Shown: positions 1 through 9,156 of the stretch, one piece after another | Position numbering within the stretch: position 1 is the first letter of the stretch | How the letters are laid out: every line of letters starts with the position of its first letter | DNA from: Christiangramia fulva | Lineage (GTDB): Bacteria; Bacteroidota; Bacteroidia; Flavobacteriales; Flavobacteriaceae | Direction: 5' to 3' | Length of the DNA stretch: 64,000 bases | Assembly: GCF_003024155.1 (NCBI RefSeq) | Contig: NZ_CP028136.1 | Location: 3,286,001-3,350,000 of the forward strand | The notes under the pieces: model-generated | The model's input: only the letters and a program-made list of their open reading frames with translations | What the model was told of the DNA's origin: nothing | The model's database searches: none | Program-made: the position numbers and the translations under genes

Positions 1-413
1 CCGATCCTTCTGATAATTATAAGGAGGAAGATCCTTTTGAGAAAAAAGAGAAAAACCCGAATAGCGATTGGTACCACTACAAAATTCCATGGGATCTGCG
101 ACTGGCATATTCCCTGAATTACAGTAATAATGCCCGGCAAGATCAGATCTCTGCCCATTCTCTGATGTTTTCGGGAAATGTGGAACTAAGTCCGAAATGG
201 CAAATTGGAGTCAGTTCGGGATATGACCTGGTGAACCAGGGATTTACCTTCACCCAATTAAGATTTGCACGAGATCTGAACAGTTGGATCATGAGTTTTA
301 ACTGGGTGCCTTTCAGCAACCGGAAATCCTGGAATTTCTTAATAAGGATCAAAGCGAGTGTCCTAAGCGATATTAAATATGAAAAAAGACGTGTAAGGGA
401 CAGACAGTTGTAA
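1..413 (+). CDS. lptD: LptD-like outer-membrane LPS-assembly protein, C-terminal fragment
   Basis: An open frame runs in from the left edge (first complete codon at base 3) to TAA at 411-413, giving about 136 residues. The fragment is rich in alternating hydrophobic and aromatic residues typical of the last beta-strands of an outer-membrane barrel (for example SWIMSFNWVPF and a closing stretch around SVLSDIKYEKRR). This matches my memory of the C-terminus of Bacteroidota LptD-like proteins, which insert lipopolysaccharide into the outer leaflet, and RidA is a frequent downstream neighbour. The N-terminal OstA domain lies outside the window, so the assignment rests on barrel character and neighbourhood. 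It could be another large barrel protein. Confidence 0.65.
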   Translation, partial: DPSDNYKEEDPFEKKEKNPNSDWYHYKIPWDLRLAYSLNYSNNARQDQISAHSLMFSGNVELSPKWQIGVSSGYDLVNQGFTFTQLRFARDLNSWIMSFNWVPFSNRKSWNFLIRIKASVLSDIKYEKRRVRDRQL

Positions 414-446
414 TTTCAGGAAATTAAAAATTTAAAAATAAGTATC

Positions 447-830
447 ATGAAAAAAATAATTAAAACCGAAAAAGCTCCGGCTCCCATTGGTCCATATAAC
501 CAGGCCATATTTGCCGGAAACACCTTGTATGTTTCAGGACAAATTGCCCTTCATCCCGAAACTGGGGAACTTCAAACCTCCGATCTTGAAAAAGAAACCG
601 TGCAGGTACTCGAAAATTTAAAAGCGATCCTTACCGAAGCAGGACTGGGAATGGAAAACATCGTGAAAACTTCCATTTTCATCAGTGACATGAACAATTT
701 TGGTAAGATCAATGAAGTTTATGGCCGCTATTTTGATGCAGAAACAGCTCCGGCACGGGAAACCGTAGAAGTCGCGAACCTTCCCAAATTCGTAAATGTT
801 GAAATTAGCGCAATCGCTGTAAAACCTTAA
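447..830 (+). CDS. ridA: RidA family reactive enamine/imine deaminase
   Basis: The product is 127 residues, the normal size for the YjgF/YER057c/UK114 family. Members hydrolyse reactive enamines and imines (such as 2-aminoacrylate) released by PLP enzymes in the cytoplasm. Family signatures seen are the N-terminal APAPIGPYNQA, the VSGQIALHPETGEL segment, and the C-terminal PARETVEVANLPK block with the conserved arginine that binds the substrate carboxylate. The gene starts 33 bases after the LptD-like gene, so it is probably read from the same transcript. Its stop codon directly abuts the convergent mgsA stop. Confidence in the family is very high; the physiological substrate is not readable from sequence. 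Confidence 0.95.
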   Translation: MKKIIKTEKAPAPIGPYNQAIFAGNTLYVSGQIALHPETGELQTSDLEKETVQVLENLKAILTEAGLGMENIVKTSIFISDMNNFGKINEVYGRYFDAETAPARETVEVANLPKFVNVEISAIAVKP

Positions 831-1199
831 TTATACCAGGCCTTTTATCAATAATTTAGCGGTGGCGGGATTTGTTGCCAGCGGCACGTTATGCACGTCG
901 CAGAGCCTCATAAGCATAAAGATATCCGGTTCATGAGGGTGCTTGTCTAAAGGATCCCGGAAAAAAATCACCATATCTACCAGCCCTTCAGCAATTCGAG
1001 CAGCTATTTGGGCATCACCACCGAGCGGCCCGGAAAGTAATTTTTCTACCTTGTAACCTGCTGCTTCGGTTTTGGCTCCCGTGGTTCCCGTTGCAATAAT
1101 GTTGATATTTTTAGAATGAAGAATCTCCTGATTTTCATTCAGAAACTGGACCATTTCAGGCTTTTTGCCATCGTGGGCTATGATCGCTATAGTTTTCAT
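831..1199 (-). CDS. mgsA: Methylglyoxal synthase
   Basis: The product is 122 residues. Methylglyoxal synthase converts dihydroxyacetone phosphate to methylglyoxal and phosphate, a bypass of lower glycolysis. Visible family motifs are the N-terminal AHDGKK, the phosphate-binding ATGTTG, the SGPLGGDAQIA segment carrying the catalytic aspartate, and FFRDPLDKHPHEPD with the conserved His and Asp. The product is slightly shorter than the E. coli enzyme at the N-terminus but retains all motifs. The start overlaps the pfkA stop by one base (TAATG), indicating translational coupling to phosphofructokinase, which makes biological sense as both act on the upper glycolytic pool. Confidence 0.95.
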   Translation of the reverse strand: MKTIAIIAHDGKKPEMVQFLNENQEILHSKNINIIATGTTGAKTEAAGYKVEKLLSGPLGGDAQIAARIAEGLVDMVIFFRDPLDKHPHEPDIFMLMRLCDVHNVPLATNPATAKLLIKGLV

Positions 1200-2185
1200 T
1201 AGGTCGAGAGTATTTCAGAAATTCTTAAAAGATCTTTATTGATCGTATGTTTTCCTTTCAGGGCTTTTTCAAGGCTGCAGGATTCTATATCGTTATTGAT
1301 AAGCCCCACCATCAGGTTTTTCTGTCCGTCCAGCAAAAGTTCCACTGCTTTCACCGATAATCGGCTAGCCAGCACCCTGTCAAAACAGGAAGGACGGCCT
1401 CCCCTTTGGATATGTCCCAGAACGGTAACGCGGGCATCGTAATACGGCAGGTTTTCGCGAACATAATCTGCAAGTTCAAAAACATTTTTTCCAATTTTAT
1501 CACCTTCAGAAACTACCACGATACTAGAGGTCTTCCCTGCCCTGCGGCTGTGCTCGAGGGAATTAAGAAGTCTTTCCAGACCGAGATTTTCTTCAGGAAT
1601 AAGAATTTCTTCTGCTCCGGCGCCAATTCCGCTGGTAAGAGCAATAAAACCGGCATCGCGCCCCATCACTTCCACAAAAAACAAACGGTTATGAGAACTT
1701 GCCGTATCCCTGATCTTATCAATCGCTTCAACCACTGTATTGAGCGCCGTGTCGTAGCCAATGGTATAATTGGTTCCGTAAATATCATTATCAATTGTGC
1801 CGGGAACGCCCATCACCTGAATGCCATGTTCTTCGCTTAGAGCAAGTCCGCCGCGAAAAGTACCATCTCCACCAATTAGGATCATCGCGTCGACTTCATC
1901 TTTTTTAAGATTTTCAGCGGCCCGGCTACGGCCTTCTTCGGTCATAAATTCTTTTGATCTCGCAGATTGTAAAATGGTGCCTCCGAGGTTGATAATATTT
2001 CGCACGCTTCTCGCATTCAGTTCCACAGACTCGCCATTTATCATTCCCTGGAATCCGCGATAATAACCCACGCAGTCAATATGGTAGTAAGCGCAGGCTC
2101 TAACAACAGCCCTTATCGCAGCGTTCATTCCCGGTGAATCCCCGCCGGAGGTCATCACACCTATTTTTCTAAGTCTTTTGCTCAT
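1199..2185 (-). CDS. pfkA: ATP-type 6-phosphofructokinase
   Basis: The product is 328 residues, the standard length of bacterial PfkA. It phosphorylates fructose 6-phosphate to fructose 1,6-bisphosphate. Motifs: GVMTSGGDSPGMNAAIRA at the N-terminus, GGDGTFRGG (a glycine after GGD is typical of ATP- rather than pyrophosphate-dependent enzymes), PGTIDNDIYGT with the catalytic aspartate, EVMGRDAGFIAL and GHIQRGGRPSCFDR. It is the first gene of a two-gene unit with mgsA. A candidate promoter lies just upstream at 2212-2243. Confidence 0.97.
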   Translation of the reverse strand: MSKRLRKIGVMTSGGDSPGMNAAIRAVVRACAYYHIDCVGYYRGFQGMINGESVELNARSVRNIINLGGTILQSARSKEFMTEEGRSRAAENLKKDEVDAMILIGGDGTFRGGLALSEEHGIQVMGVPGTIDNDIYGTNYTIGYDTALNTVVEAIDKIRDTASSHNRLFFVEVMGRDAGFIALTSGIGAGAEEILIPEENLGLERLLNSLEHSRRAGKTSSIVVVSEGDKIGKNVFELADYVRENLPYYDARVTVLGHIQRGGRPSCFDRVLASRLSVKAVELLLDGQKNLMVGLINNDIESCSLEKALKGKHTINKDLLRISEILST

Positions 2186-2211
2186 AATTATTCAATTGAT
2201 CAATAAAACTA

Positions 2212-2243
2212 CAAACTAAATTTGAAGAAACCAGATGGAACAA
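2212..2243 (-). promoter_or_regulatory. Candidate Bacteroidota promoter for pfkA-mgsA
   Basis: Read on the minus strand there is TTG (2241-2243), a 22-base spacer and TAGTTTG (2212-2218). The -7 element is one base short of the TAnnTTTG consensus. It sits about 30 bases before the pfkA ATG. Support is pattern match and position only. Confidence 0.4.
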
Positions 2244-2272
2244 CCGCTTTTTACAGGCATTTAGCCGAAAAA

Positions 2273-5200
2273 TCAATTTTGGTTGACCGAAGGGAAATTA
2301 ATATAATCAGGTACCAGGGGTCTTTCTGCTTCCTTATTTTCCGCTTCCGGGGAAGATGGCTTTTCGATCTGGGTATCGGCAATTTTCCGTAGAAGCTCTT
2401 TAAAAGTATTAAAATCAACAGAATACGACAGACCTATCCCCTGGGTAAATCCAATTTCTTCGCCAATAAACTGGATATCGCTCTCCCGGTTAAAGATCTT
2501 TGCGCGCAGGCTTCCGTCTTCATTCAAAAGAAAATCGATCTCCAAATCACCAATAATTACCGATTCGGTGACCCCTCCAATAGGAACGCCCACCTGTCCG
2601 TTAATTAGAACTCTGTCTGATATCTGCGTGGAAAGTGTCAGACCAAATCTATCTACGGTTTGTTGGTCGGGTGTGCGATCGCCCTGAACGTAATTTACTC
2701 CCACCTGGAACTTTCCGTCTTCATCAGAAAAAATGTCATTTACTATGCTCGAAGCCCGTTCAGCCAGGGTTCCGTAGATGGCGGTACCACGCAACCCGAA
2801 TTCACTATAAAAAACTCCCTGAGTCAACAGGAAAAGCGCCTGCAGCTCTTTACTGGCGCGGTCATCTATTCTATACTCAAGTTCCGACTTCACGGTAGAA
2901 CTGGCATTTGGAAAATCAATATCAAAAGTAATATCGGGCTGCTCGATCTGGCCCTGAAGATTAATAACCACGTCTACAGGAAGTTTCCTATTAACCGAGG
3001 GATTTTCGAGCAGAACTGCAGGATTCGCATTCAGCGAATATACCGCGCTTACATCGAGCTGCGCCTCCAGCGGGTCGCCATCCCAGTTGATACTTCCTCC
3101 CGACTCTACCTTGAAAACCTTCTGGACAAGTCCCGCGTATTTGAAGTTATAAACTCCTTCATACACGATAAAATCTCCCCACATATTGAATTTGCCGTTG
3201 GTATTGATTTCCAGCAGCAAACTTCCCGCTCCACGACCTCGCAAGGTGCTTCCGCTGGTTTGGTCTATCACAACCTCCACCTCGGCATCTTTGGTAATAT
3301 CAAGATCAAAGAACATTTCAAGTCCCTTCACCTCGGGTATTACGATCTCTTTTCCCGCCAGTTTTGCGGCTTTTTCTTCTTCGGTTAAAAAATGGATAAA
3401 AGAATTATCTCCTACCGATTCGGTATCATTTAAAGGAATTTTGAAAACCGTTCCTCGTTCTGTCTGCGCATTTACCTCGAGCACCAACTGGTCTGTAGGC
3501 CCGTTGATACTGGCTTCCCCATCTATAAAGGCGGTTCCGTAATAGAGTGCGTCTTCATCTTTATCGGTATCCAAAACAAGAAGACGGTCTGTTGAAAGCT
3601 TAAGATCCAGAAACCACTCTGAAAAATTCTTATGAGAAATAGTTCCGTTCAGTTTTCCTTTCGTTTTATACTTGGTATCGATAAGAGTAATATCATCAAA
3701 AACGAATTGCTGCTTGGTAAGATCTACCTCTGCATTTTGCTGAAAATTGAGATCTACATTCAAATAGGGGATTTTCAGGCCCGCCTGATTTAGCTGGAGA
3801 CTACCTGAAAAATTGGGATTCTTGTAATTTCCGTTGACAAATGCCCTTCCGGAAGCAAATCCGCGAATATCGGATAGCACATCTTTACCAAGAGGACTAA
3901 AGGCAGCCAGATTAAGCCTGTTCAGGTTCACCTCAAGATCAATGCTCGGTTCCTTTCCGCTTACATTTATATCACCTAGCGCGCTTAAAGCTTCCACATC
4001 TTTATTCCGAAGGACGGCATTTACCGCGTAATTGGTAAGATTTTCATTTCCTTCCACGTTCATTTTTAAATTTCCGAGGTAAATATCATTGACATTCAGC
4101 GAATCAATGGTCATTCGGGTATTTGGATAGTAGGCGCCATTTTCCTGAAGAATATCCAGATCACCATTGAGCGTTCCGGCAAATGCAAGACTGTCGATAT
4201 CTGGGGTGATCTTGGCGATATCCACATTGTCAAATTCCATTTTGAAATTTTTATAGGTAGAATCCCGCTTGGTACCACTAAGCCTTATTTCTTCATTTTC
4301 GTGTTTCATGACGAGTGAATGGATCGTGAAATTGCGAAACTGGTTATCAAAAACGATCTTGTTATTCTTATTATTTGATTCGTTTACGTACCAGACATTA
4401 TCCTGAAATTTAAAATCAGATTTCTGAATGCCTACAACCGATTTTCCATTTTCATTAATTGTATGGAAAAGGTTAAGGTTGAAAACATCATTATTTTTCT
4501 TTCCACCGCGGAATTCTGAACGGATATATAGGGTATCCCGTTGAGTTACATTAATAAAACTGAATTCAGAAAAATTATAAAGATCGGTCGCCACACTGTC
4601 GGCCTCAAAATAAGTATTGTAAATCGGACTGGTATTATCGACCTGTAAATTGATATTTTCGGCCATATTTCCAAAGAGATCGATCCTGGGTGATTTGAAC
4701 GTCAATTTGAATTCAGATTCATTCGATTCTACCCGTCCCTTAAGAAAAGTATTTGGCGCCAGATGAATTTCGGGGAAAAAAACCTCTACAATCTGATTAT
4801 AAATATCAAAATCAAACTCCATATACTGGTTCCTCGTAGTTGTCTTCGGCTGATAATTGGTATAAATACTGCCCAGCGAATTTTCAAAGAGGTTCGGAAC
4901 TTCAGAAAGCTTAAAAACACCGGTTATCTGCCCGTTGATTACATCAGGCGAACTGATCTTGATCGTTCTAACCGGGCCTTCAAAACTTGAAGAAATACTG
5001 AGATCTTCAAAATAATAAAGGTTGTTTTCATTTTTATAAGAGGTGTTCAATAAATAAATTGACCCGTAAGCATCGTCTATACTGGTCCCTTTCATATTCA
5101 TGATCACATCTCCCTTGAAAATAGCTGTACTGTCGCGGCTTACAAAATTTAATGCGTTCAAATCAGCATATTGTACGGATGCTTCAAAATCGTAATTATT

Positions 5201-6667
5201 GATATCCTGAGAAAGATCGGCTAAACCATTGAATTCCATTTCCAGGTTTGGGTCTCTGGAAACGAGATGGCCGTTAAAAACCGGATTTTTGAGAGTTCCT
5301 ATCACGCGAATATCTGAATAGGTATATCCATTGAACCGAATCTTTGCAATTCGGCCCTGCAGTTGAGTATTTAAATTTTCGCGATCAAATCCTTTACCGT
5401 CAAAATCGATATTAAAAGAGGTCTTTCCTAATTTTTCCTTATCGAGGAGCCGCCCAATATTGAAATCTTTGAAAATAAGTTTTCCTTTATAGTGGGCGTT
5501 GGTGTCGCTATTGAAATTTTCGAGGATAAAATCAGCATCTGCCGAGCCTAATTGAGTGGTCACGACCACGTCGGCATCTAAAGAAGAATTGCTGACCACC
5601 GTTTTACCTTTTAGGTTCAGATTTCCGAAATCGGTTAAAGTTTCAGGTAATTTTCCCTTTAAAGGCCCCGGTAAAAGATTGATGAGATCGTAATAATTGC
5701 TGTTGAGATCGGCGAAATCTCCATCTAATAAAAAGTCTTTTGGATCTTTTGAAAACGAGCCTTTCACACGCAATACGCCCTCGACACTACTGCGATCCAT
5801 CCCGTGCATTTCGAGGTTTTCAAGCAGAAAATTATTCAGCGTTCCCGAAAGTTTAGTTTTGAAAGTGATCATTTCATCATCTCCAAAACCATCATAAAAT
5901 GCCTGCAGGTCATTGCTGGAGATCTTACTCTCTCTGAAATCGGCATTTACCTGCACGAGATTTTCAAAATCGGAAAAATCGCCTGAATTATAATTAAAAT
6001 GCAAATCAGCATCTACAAAAGACCCCGGGGTTTTTAATTGCATATCAACCAGGCGCATACTCTGCGGATCATAATGGAATTGCGTGGAAAGATTTTCTAT
6101 TTCCAGTCCGCGATGCTCATAACCGCTGAGTTTTCCTATATCTATATCGATATTCTCATCATTGATCTGCAATTCATTCGCATAAATATTTAGGCTGTCG
6201 ATCACCAGCACATCTTCCTTATCAAGATTTTCATCATAATAGCTATACCGGCTATCAACAATTTGAACATTCCTGGCATTTAATTTAAAGGGCGCAGCTT
6301 CGCCTGAAGGTTCTTTTTTAAGCTTGTGAATGAGCACGCCCAGATTGTCGCGGTCTTCGCCCTCGTAACGCCGCATTTTCATATTAAGGCCTTCAATACG
6401 GGTATTTCCAAGATTGGGAGAATTATTAATAAGATTTCGGATACTGAGAATGGAGGTCTTTATTTCCCGCGCCGTAAAAAGGGTGTCTTCATGATGGTCT
6501 TCCACATAAATATCCTTTAGCAGAATATTCCCGGAATACCCGAGCTTCACCCTGCCAATACTAATGTTTACATCATTGTTTTCACGTAAGGAATCCGTAA
6601 GTTTTTTGGCAACTGAAGTTTGTACAGCAGGTATGGAAAATACGATCAGCAGAATGATAAAAAACAA
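2273..6667 (-). CDS. tamB: TamB-like translocation and assembly module protein (DUF490)
   Basis: At 1464 residues this is the largest gene in the window. An N-terminal hydrophobic anchor (FFIILLIVFSIPAV) is followed by a very long repetitive beta-rich, AsmA/TamB-like body and a C-terminal DUF490 region with motifs such as RGRGAGSLLLEI, GDFIVYEGVYNF and ELEYRIDDRASKELQALFLL. TamB-type proteins bridge inner and outer membranes and are linked to outer-membrane protein or lipid transport. Position next to a divergent tsaD is the usual Bacteroidota arrangement. Start: the coordinate given is a TTG. Upstream in frame the reading continues as KKFWKILIRTVVALLL, a better anchor with positive charges, back to a stop at 6722-6724, but contains no ATG, GTG or TTG. 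The true start is therefore uncertain. Confidence 0.88.
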   Translation of the reverse strand: MFFIILLIVFSIPAVQTSVAKKLTDSLRENNDVNISIGRVKLGYSGNILLKDIYVEDHHEDTLFTAREIKTSILSIRNLINNSPNLGNTRIEGLNMKMRRYEGEDRDNLGVLIHKLKKEPSGEAAPFKLNARNVQIVDSRYSYYDENLDKEDVLVIDSLNIYANELQINDENIDIDIGKLSGYEHRGLEIENLSTQFHYDPQSMRLVDMQLKTPGSFVDADLHFNYNSGDFSDFENLVQVNADFRESKISSNDLQAFYDGFGDDEMITFKTKLSGTLNNFLLENLEMHGMDRSSVEGVLRVKGSFSKDPKDFLLDGDFADLNSNYYDLINLLPGPLKGKLPETLTDFGNLNLKGKTVVSNSSLDADVVVTTQLGSADADFILENFNSDTNAHYKGKLIFKDFNIGRLLDKEKLGKTSFNIDFDGKGFDRENLNTQLQGRIAKIRFNGYTYSDIRVIGTLKNPVFNGHLVSRDPNLEMEFNGLADLSQDINNYDFEASVQYADLNALNFVSRDSTAIFKGDVIMNMKGTSIDDAYGSIYLLNTSYKNENNLYYFEDLSISSSFEGPVRTIKISSPDVINGQITGVFKLSEVPNLFENSLGSIYTNYQPKTTTRNQYMEFDFDIYNQIVEVFFPEIHLAPNTFLKGRVESNESEFKLTFKSPRIDLFGNMAENINLQVDNTSPIYNTYFEADSVATDLYNFSEFSFINVTQRDTLYIRSEFRGGKKNNDVFNLNLFHTINENGKSVVGIQKSDFKFQDNVWYVNESNNKNNKIVFDNQFRNFTIHSLVMKHENEEIRLSGTKRDSTYKNFKMEFDNVDIAKITPDIDSLAFAGTLNGDLDILQENGAYYPNTRMTIDSLNVNDIYLGNLKMNVEGNENLTNYAVNAVLRNKDVEALSALGDINVSGKEPSIDLEVNLNRLNLAAFSPLGKDVLSDIRGFASGRAFVNGNYKNPNFSGSLQLNQAGLKIPYLNVDLNFQQNAEVDLTKQQFVFDDITLIDTKYKTKGKLNGTISHKNFSEWFLDLKLSTDRLLVLDTDKDEDALYYGTAFIDGEASINGPTDQLVLEVNAQTERGTVFKIPLNDTESVGDNSFIHFLTEEEKAAKLAGKEIVIPEVKGLEMFFDLDITKDAEVEVVIDQTSGSTLRGRGAGSLLLEINTNGKFNMWGDFIVYEGVYNFKYAGLVQKVFKVESGGSINWDGDPLEAQLDVSAVYSLNANPAVLLENPSVNRKLPVDVVINLQGQIEQPDITFDIDFPNASSTVKSELEYRIDDRASKELQALFLLTQGVFYSEFGLRGTAIYGTLAERASSIVNDIFSDEDGKFQVGVNYVQGDRTPDQQTVDRFGLTLSTQISDRVLINGQVGVPIGGVTESVIIGDLEIDFLLNEDGSLRAKIFNRESDIQFIGEEIGFTQGIGLSYSVDFNTFKELLRKIADTQIEKPSSPEAENKEAERPLVPDYINFPSVNQN

Positions 6668-6709
6668 AAGCAGTGCGACGACTGTTCTTATAAGTATTTT
6701 CCAGAATTT

Positions 6710-6737
6710 TTTGATATGCTTTTATGTTTTAACTTTG
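6710..6737 (+). promoter_or_regulatory. Candidate promoter for the tsaD run
   Basis: TTTG at 6710-6713 and TAACTTTG at 6730-6737 match the -33 and -7 elements of Bacteroidota promoters, with a slightly short 16-base spacer. Transcription would start near 6743, about 30 bases before the tsaD ATG. The site overlaps the probable N-terminal codons of the divergent tamB. Confidence 0.5.
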
Positions 6738-6772
6738 CGTCTAATTTACAATTTCTATGCCCATTTTTTCTG

Positions 6773-7795
6773 ATGACCAACCAAAACATTCACATTCTGG
6801 CAATTGAATCGTCCTGCGATGATACGGCTGCAGCTGTACTTTGCAACGGAAAAATTCTGTCTAATATTGTAGCAACTCAGGAAGTTCACAAGCAATATGG
6901 TGGTGTTGTTCCTGAACTTGCCTCGCGAGCCCACCAGCAGAACATCGTTCCGGTGATCCACCAGGCTTTGGCGAAGGCAAATATCGATAAAAAAGAGCTT
7001 TCTGCAATTGCTTTTACAAGAGGCCCGGGACTGATGGGTTCGTTACTGGTAGGCACCTCTTTCGCGAAATCCCTTTCAATGGGCCTCCAAATCCCTCTTA
7101 TTGAAGTAAATCATATGCAGGCGCATATCCTAGCTCATTTTATCGAAGAGGAAAATTTCGACAAACCAGAATTTCCGTTCCTGGCCATGACCATTAGCGG
7201 CGGACATACTCAAATTGTAAAGGTCAATGATTATTTCAACATGGAAATAATAGGCCAAACCACCGATGATGCGGTGGGTGAGGCTTTTGATAAAAGCGCT
7301 AAAATTATGGGACTTCCCTATCCCGGCGGTCCGTTGATCGATAAGTATTCAAAGGAAGGTAATCCAAAAGCTTTTCCATTTCCCAAACCAAAAGTAGAAG
7401 GACTGGATTTCAGTTTCAGCGGATTTAAAACCGCGGTACTTTATTTTATTCAACGAGAAACTAAAAAAGATCCTGATTTTGTTGAAAAAAACCTGAAGGA
7501 TATTTGTGCTTCTGTTCAGTACACTATTATTGAGATTTTAATGGATAAACTGAAAAAAGCCGTAAAACAAACCGGGATAAAACAGGTAGCTATCGGCGGC
7601 GGAGTAAGCGCCAACAGCGGGATAAGGCAGGCGATGAAAGACGCCGAGAAGAATTTAGGCTGGAAAAGTTTTATTCCCAAATTTGAATATACTACAGATA
7701 ATGCCGCTATGATCGGAATTGCCGGTTATTATAAATATCTTTCCGGGGATTTTGCCGACTATTCGGTTACTGCCAAATCGCGATATAAGTTTTAA
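6773..7795 (+). CDS. tsaD: tRNA N6-threonylcarbamoyladenosine transferase TsaD
   Basis: The ATG at 6773 gives 340 residues, matching the TsaD/Kae1/YgjD family and placing AIESSCDDTAAAV at residue 9 as expected; the open frame extends upstream but that would overlap the promoter. TsaD transfers the threonylcarbamoyl group to A37 of ANN-decoding tRNAs with TsaB and TsaE. Motifs: HMQAHILAHF (metal-binding histidines), ISGGHTQIV, DDAVGEAFDKSAK, FSFSGFKTAV and the C-terminal TTDNAAMI. First gene of a plus-strand run of six genes with very short spacers. Confidence 0.97.
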   Translation: MTNQNIHILAIESSCDDTAAAVLCNGKILSNIVATQEVHKQYGGVVPELASRAHQQNIVPVIHQALAKANIDKKELSAIAFTRGPGLMGSLLVGTSFAKSLSMGLQIPLIEVNHMQAHILAHFIEEENFDKPEFPFLAMTISGGHTQIVKVNDYFNMEIIGQTTDDAVGEAFDKSAKIMGLPYPGGPLIDKYSKEGNPKAFPFPKPKVEGLDFSFSGFKTAVLYFIQRETKKDPDFVEKNLKDICASVQYTIIEILMDKLKKAVKQTGIKQVAIGGGVSANSGIRQAMKDAEKNLGWKSFIPKFEYTTDNAAMIGIAGYYKYLSGDFADYSVTAKSRYKF

Positions 7796-7796
7796 A

Positions 7797-8507
7797 ATGC
7801 AGCTTTTCTTTAACCCTGAAATAACTTCTAAAGATTCCCAGGTCTTATTTCCCAGGGATGAAAGCAGGCATATTGTAAAAGTTTTGCGAAAGAATGAAGG
7901 CGATCTTCTTAATATCACCAACGGAAGAGGAGATTTCTTTAAAGCTGAGATCATACAAGCCGATATAAAACAATGTGTCGCTAAAATTATTTCTTCTGAA
8001 AAAGAACCGCCACCGCCTTATCACCTGCATTTGATGGTCGCTCCCACCAAGATGAACGACCGGTATGAATGGTTTCTTGAAAAGTCTACTGAAATAGGCG
8101 TTCAGGAAATTACCCCGGTCATTTGCGATCACAGCGAAAGAAAAGTGGTGAAACTTAATCGGTTTGAAAGGGTGTTGCAAAGTGCCGTAAAACAATCGCT
8201 TCATTTCAGGATGCCGCAGCTCAATGAACCCCTGAATTTTAAGGAAATTATAAGTAAATACAACACCGGAAACCGGTATATTGCCCACTGCGAAGAAACT
8301 CAAAAGGCCTATCTTCAGCAAAAGATCAAAAAAGGAGAAGATGTTGTTATTTTAATTGGTCCTGAAGGAGATTTTAGTTCCGGTGAGATTGAACTCGCAA
8401 TAAAAAATGGATGGATCCCCGTAAGTCTGGGAGACAGCCGCCTTCGTACAGAGACCGCAGCAATAGTGGCCTGCCATACAGTAGCCCTTCTTAATCAGGA
8501 AATATAA
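7797..8507 (+). CDS. rsmE: 16S rRNA (uracil1498-N3)-methyltransferase RsmE
   Basis: The ATG one base after the tsaD stop gives 236 residues, the usual RsmE size; longer readings would overlap tsaD. RsmE is a SPOUT-fold methyltransferase that modifies U1498 of 16S rRNA. It has an N-terminal PUA-like region (FFNPEI, FPRDESRHIVKVLRKNEGD, NGRGDFFKAEI) and a C-terminal knot with EKSTEIGVQEITPV, LIGPEGDFSSGEI and LGDSRLRTETAAI, the SAM-binding motifs. Coupled to tsaD in one operon of RNA modification genes. Confidence 0.95.
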   Translation: MQLFFNPEITSKDSQVLFPRDESRHIVKVLRKNEGDLLNITNGRGDFFKAEIIQADIKQCVAKIISSEKEPPPPYHLHLMVAPTKMNDRYEWFLEKSTEIGVQEITPVICDHSERKVVKLNRFERVLQSAVKQSLHFRMPQLNEPLNFKEIISKYNTGNRYIAHCEETQKAYLQQKIKKGEDVVILIGPEGDFSSGEIELAIKNGWIPVSLGDSRLRTETAAIVACHTVALLNQEI

Positions 8508-8511
8508 AAAA

Positions 8512-9156
8512 ATGAAAAAATTACTTTTTCTGGTCATTTTTCTTTGTGCCATGCTACCGGGAAAGGCACAGGAAATCGCCTTGCTTAAATACAATGGCGG
8601 CGGCGACTGGTATGCCAATCCTACTTCCCTGCCCAACCTGATCAAATTCTGCAATTCTCATATAAATACACAAATAGATCCAAAACCGGAAACCGTTGAA
8701 CCCGGTAGCTCAGATATTTTTCAATATCCATTAGTTCATATGACGGGCCACGGAAATGTGATTTTTGATGATAATGAAGTTGAAAATCTAAGAACTTATC
8801 TGTTAAGCGGCGGATTTCTTCATATTGATGATAACTACGGAATGAATAAGTACATCCGCAAAGAGATCAAAAAACTTTTTCCCGATAAGGAGCTCGTTGA
8901 GTTACCTGCGAATCATCCTATTTTTTCTTCTGAATTTCCTTTTCCAAATGGATTGCCAAAGATACATGAACATGACGGACTGCCACCACAGGCGTTTGGT
9001 ATTTTTGAAAATGATCGCCTGGTGCTGCTTTTTACTTATGAAAGCGACCTGGGAGATGGCTGGGAAAGCGAAGAAGTGCATCACGACCCGGAAGATGTGA
9101 GGTTAAAAGCTTTAAAAATGGGTGCAAATATTGTCAAATATGTTTTTGAAAATTGA
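8512..9156 (+). CDS. DUF4159 domain secreted protein
   Basis: The product is 214 residues. An N-terminal signal peptide (KKLLFLVIFLCAMLPGKAQ, cleavage probably after AQ) is followed by a single DUF4159 domain, recognised by LKYNGGGDWY near the start, the VHMTGHGNVIF segment and the GGFLHIDDNYG motif, and a late GLPPQAFGIF segment. The fold resembles a glutamine-amidotransferase-like flavodoxin domain, but no enzymatic role is established that I know of. The protein is predicted periplasmic. It lies between rsmE and a TrmH-family gene; the next gene overlaps its stop (TTGA). Family assignment is firm, function unknown. Confidence 0.85.
   Translation: MKKLLFLVIFLCAMLPGKAQEIALLKYNGGGDWYANPTSLPNLIKFCNSHINTQIDPKPETVEPGSSDIFQYPLVHMTGHGNVIFDDNEVENLRTYLLSGGFLHIDDNYGMNKYIRKEIKKLFPDKELVELPANHPIFSSEFPFPNGLPKIHEHDGLPPQAFGIFENDRLVLLFTYESDLGDGWESEEVHHDPEDVRLKALKMGANIVKYVFEN

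Noticed and set aside
2660..3388. A 242-residue open frame on the plus strand inside tamB
   Set aside because: It is an antisense shadow of a clear coding gene; composition and lack of any family motif give no support.
7845..8321. A 158-residue minus-strand open frame over rsmE
   Set aside because: Fully overlaps a well-supported gene and has no recognisable motif or promoter.
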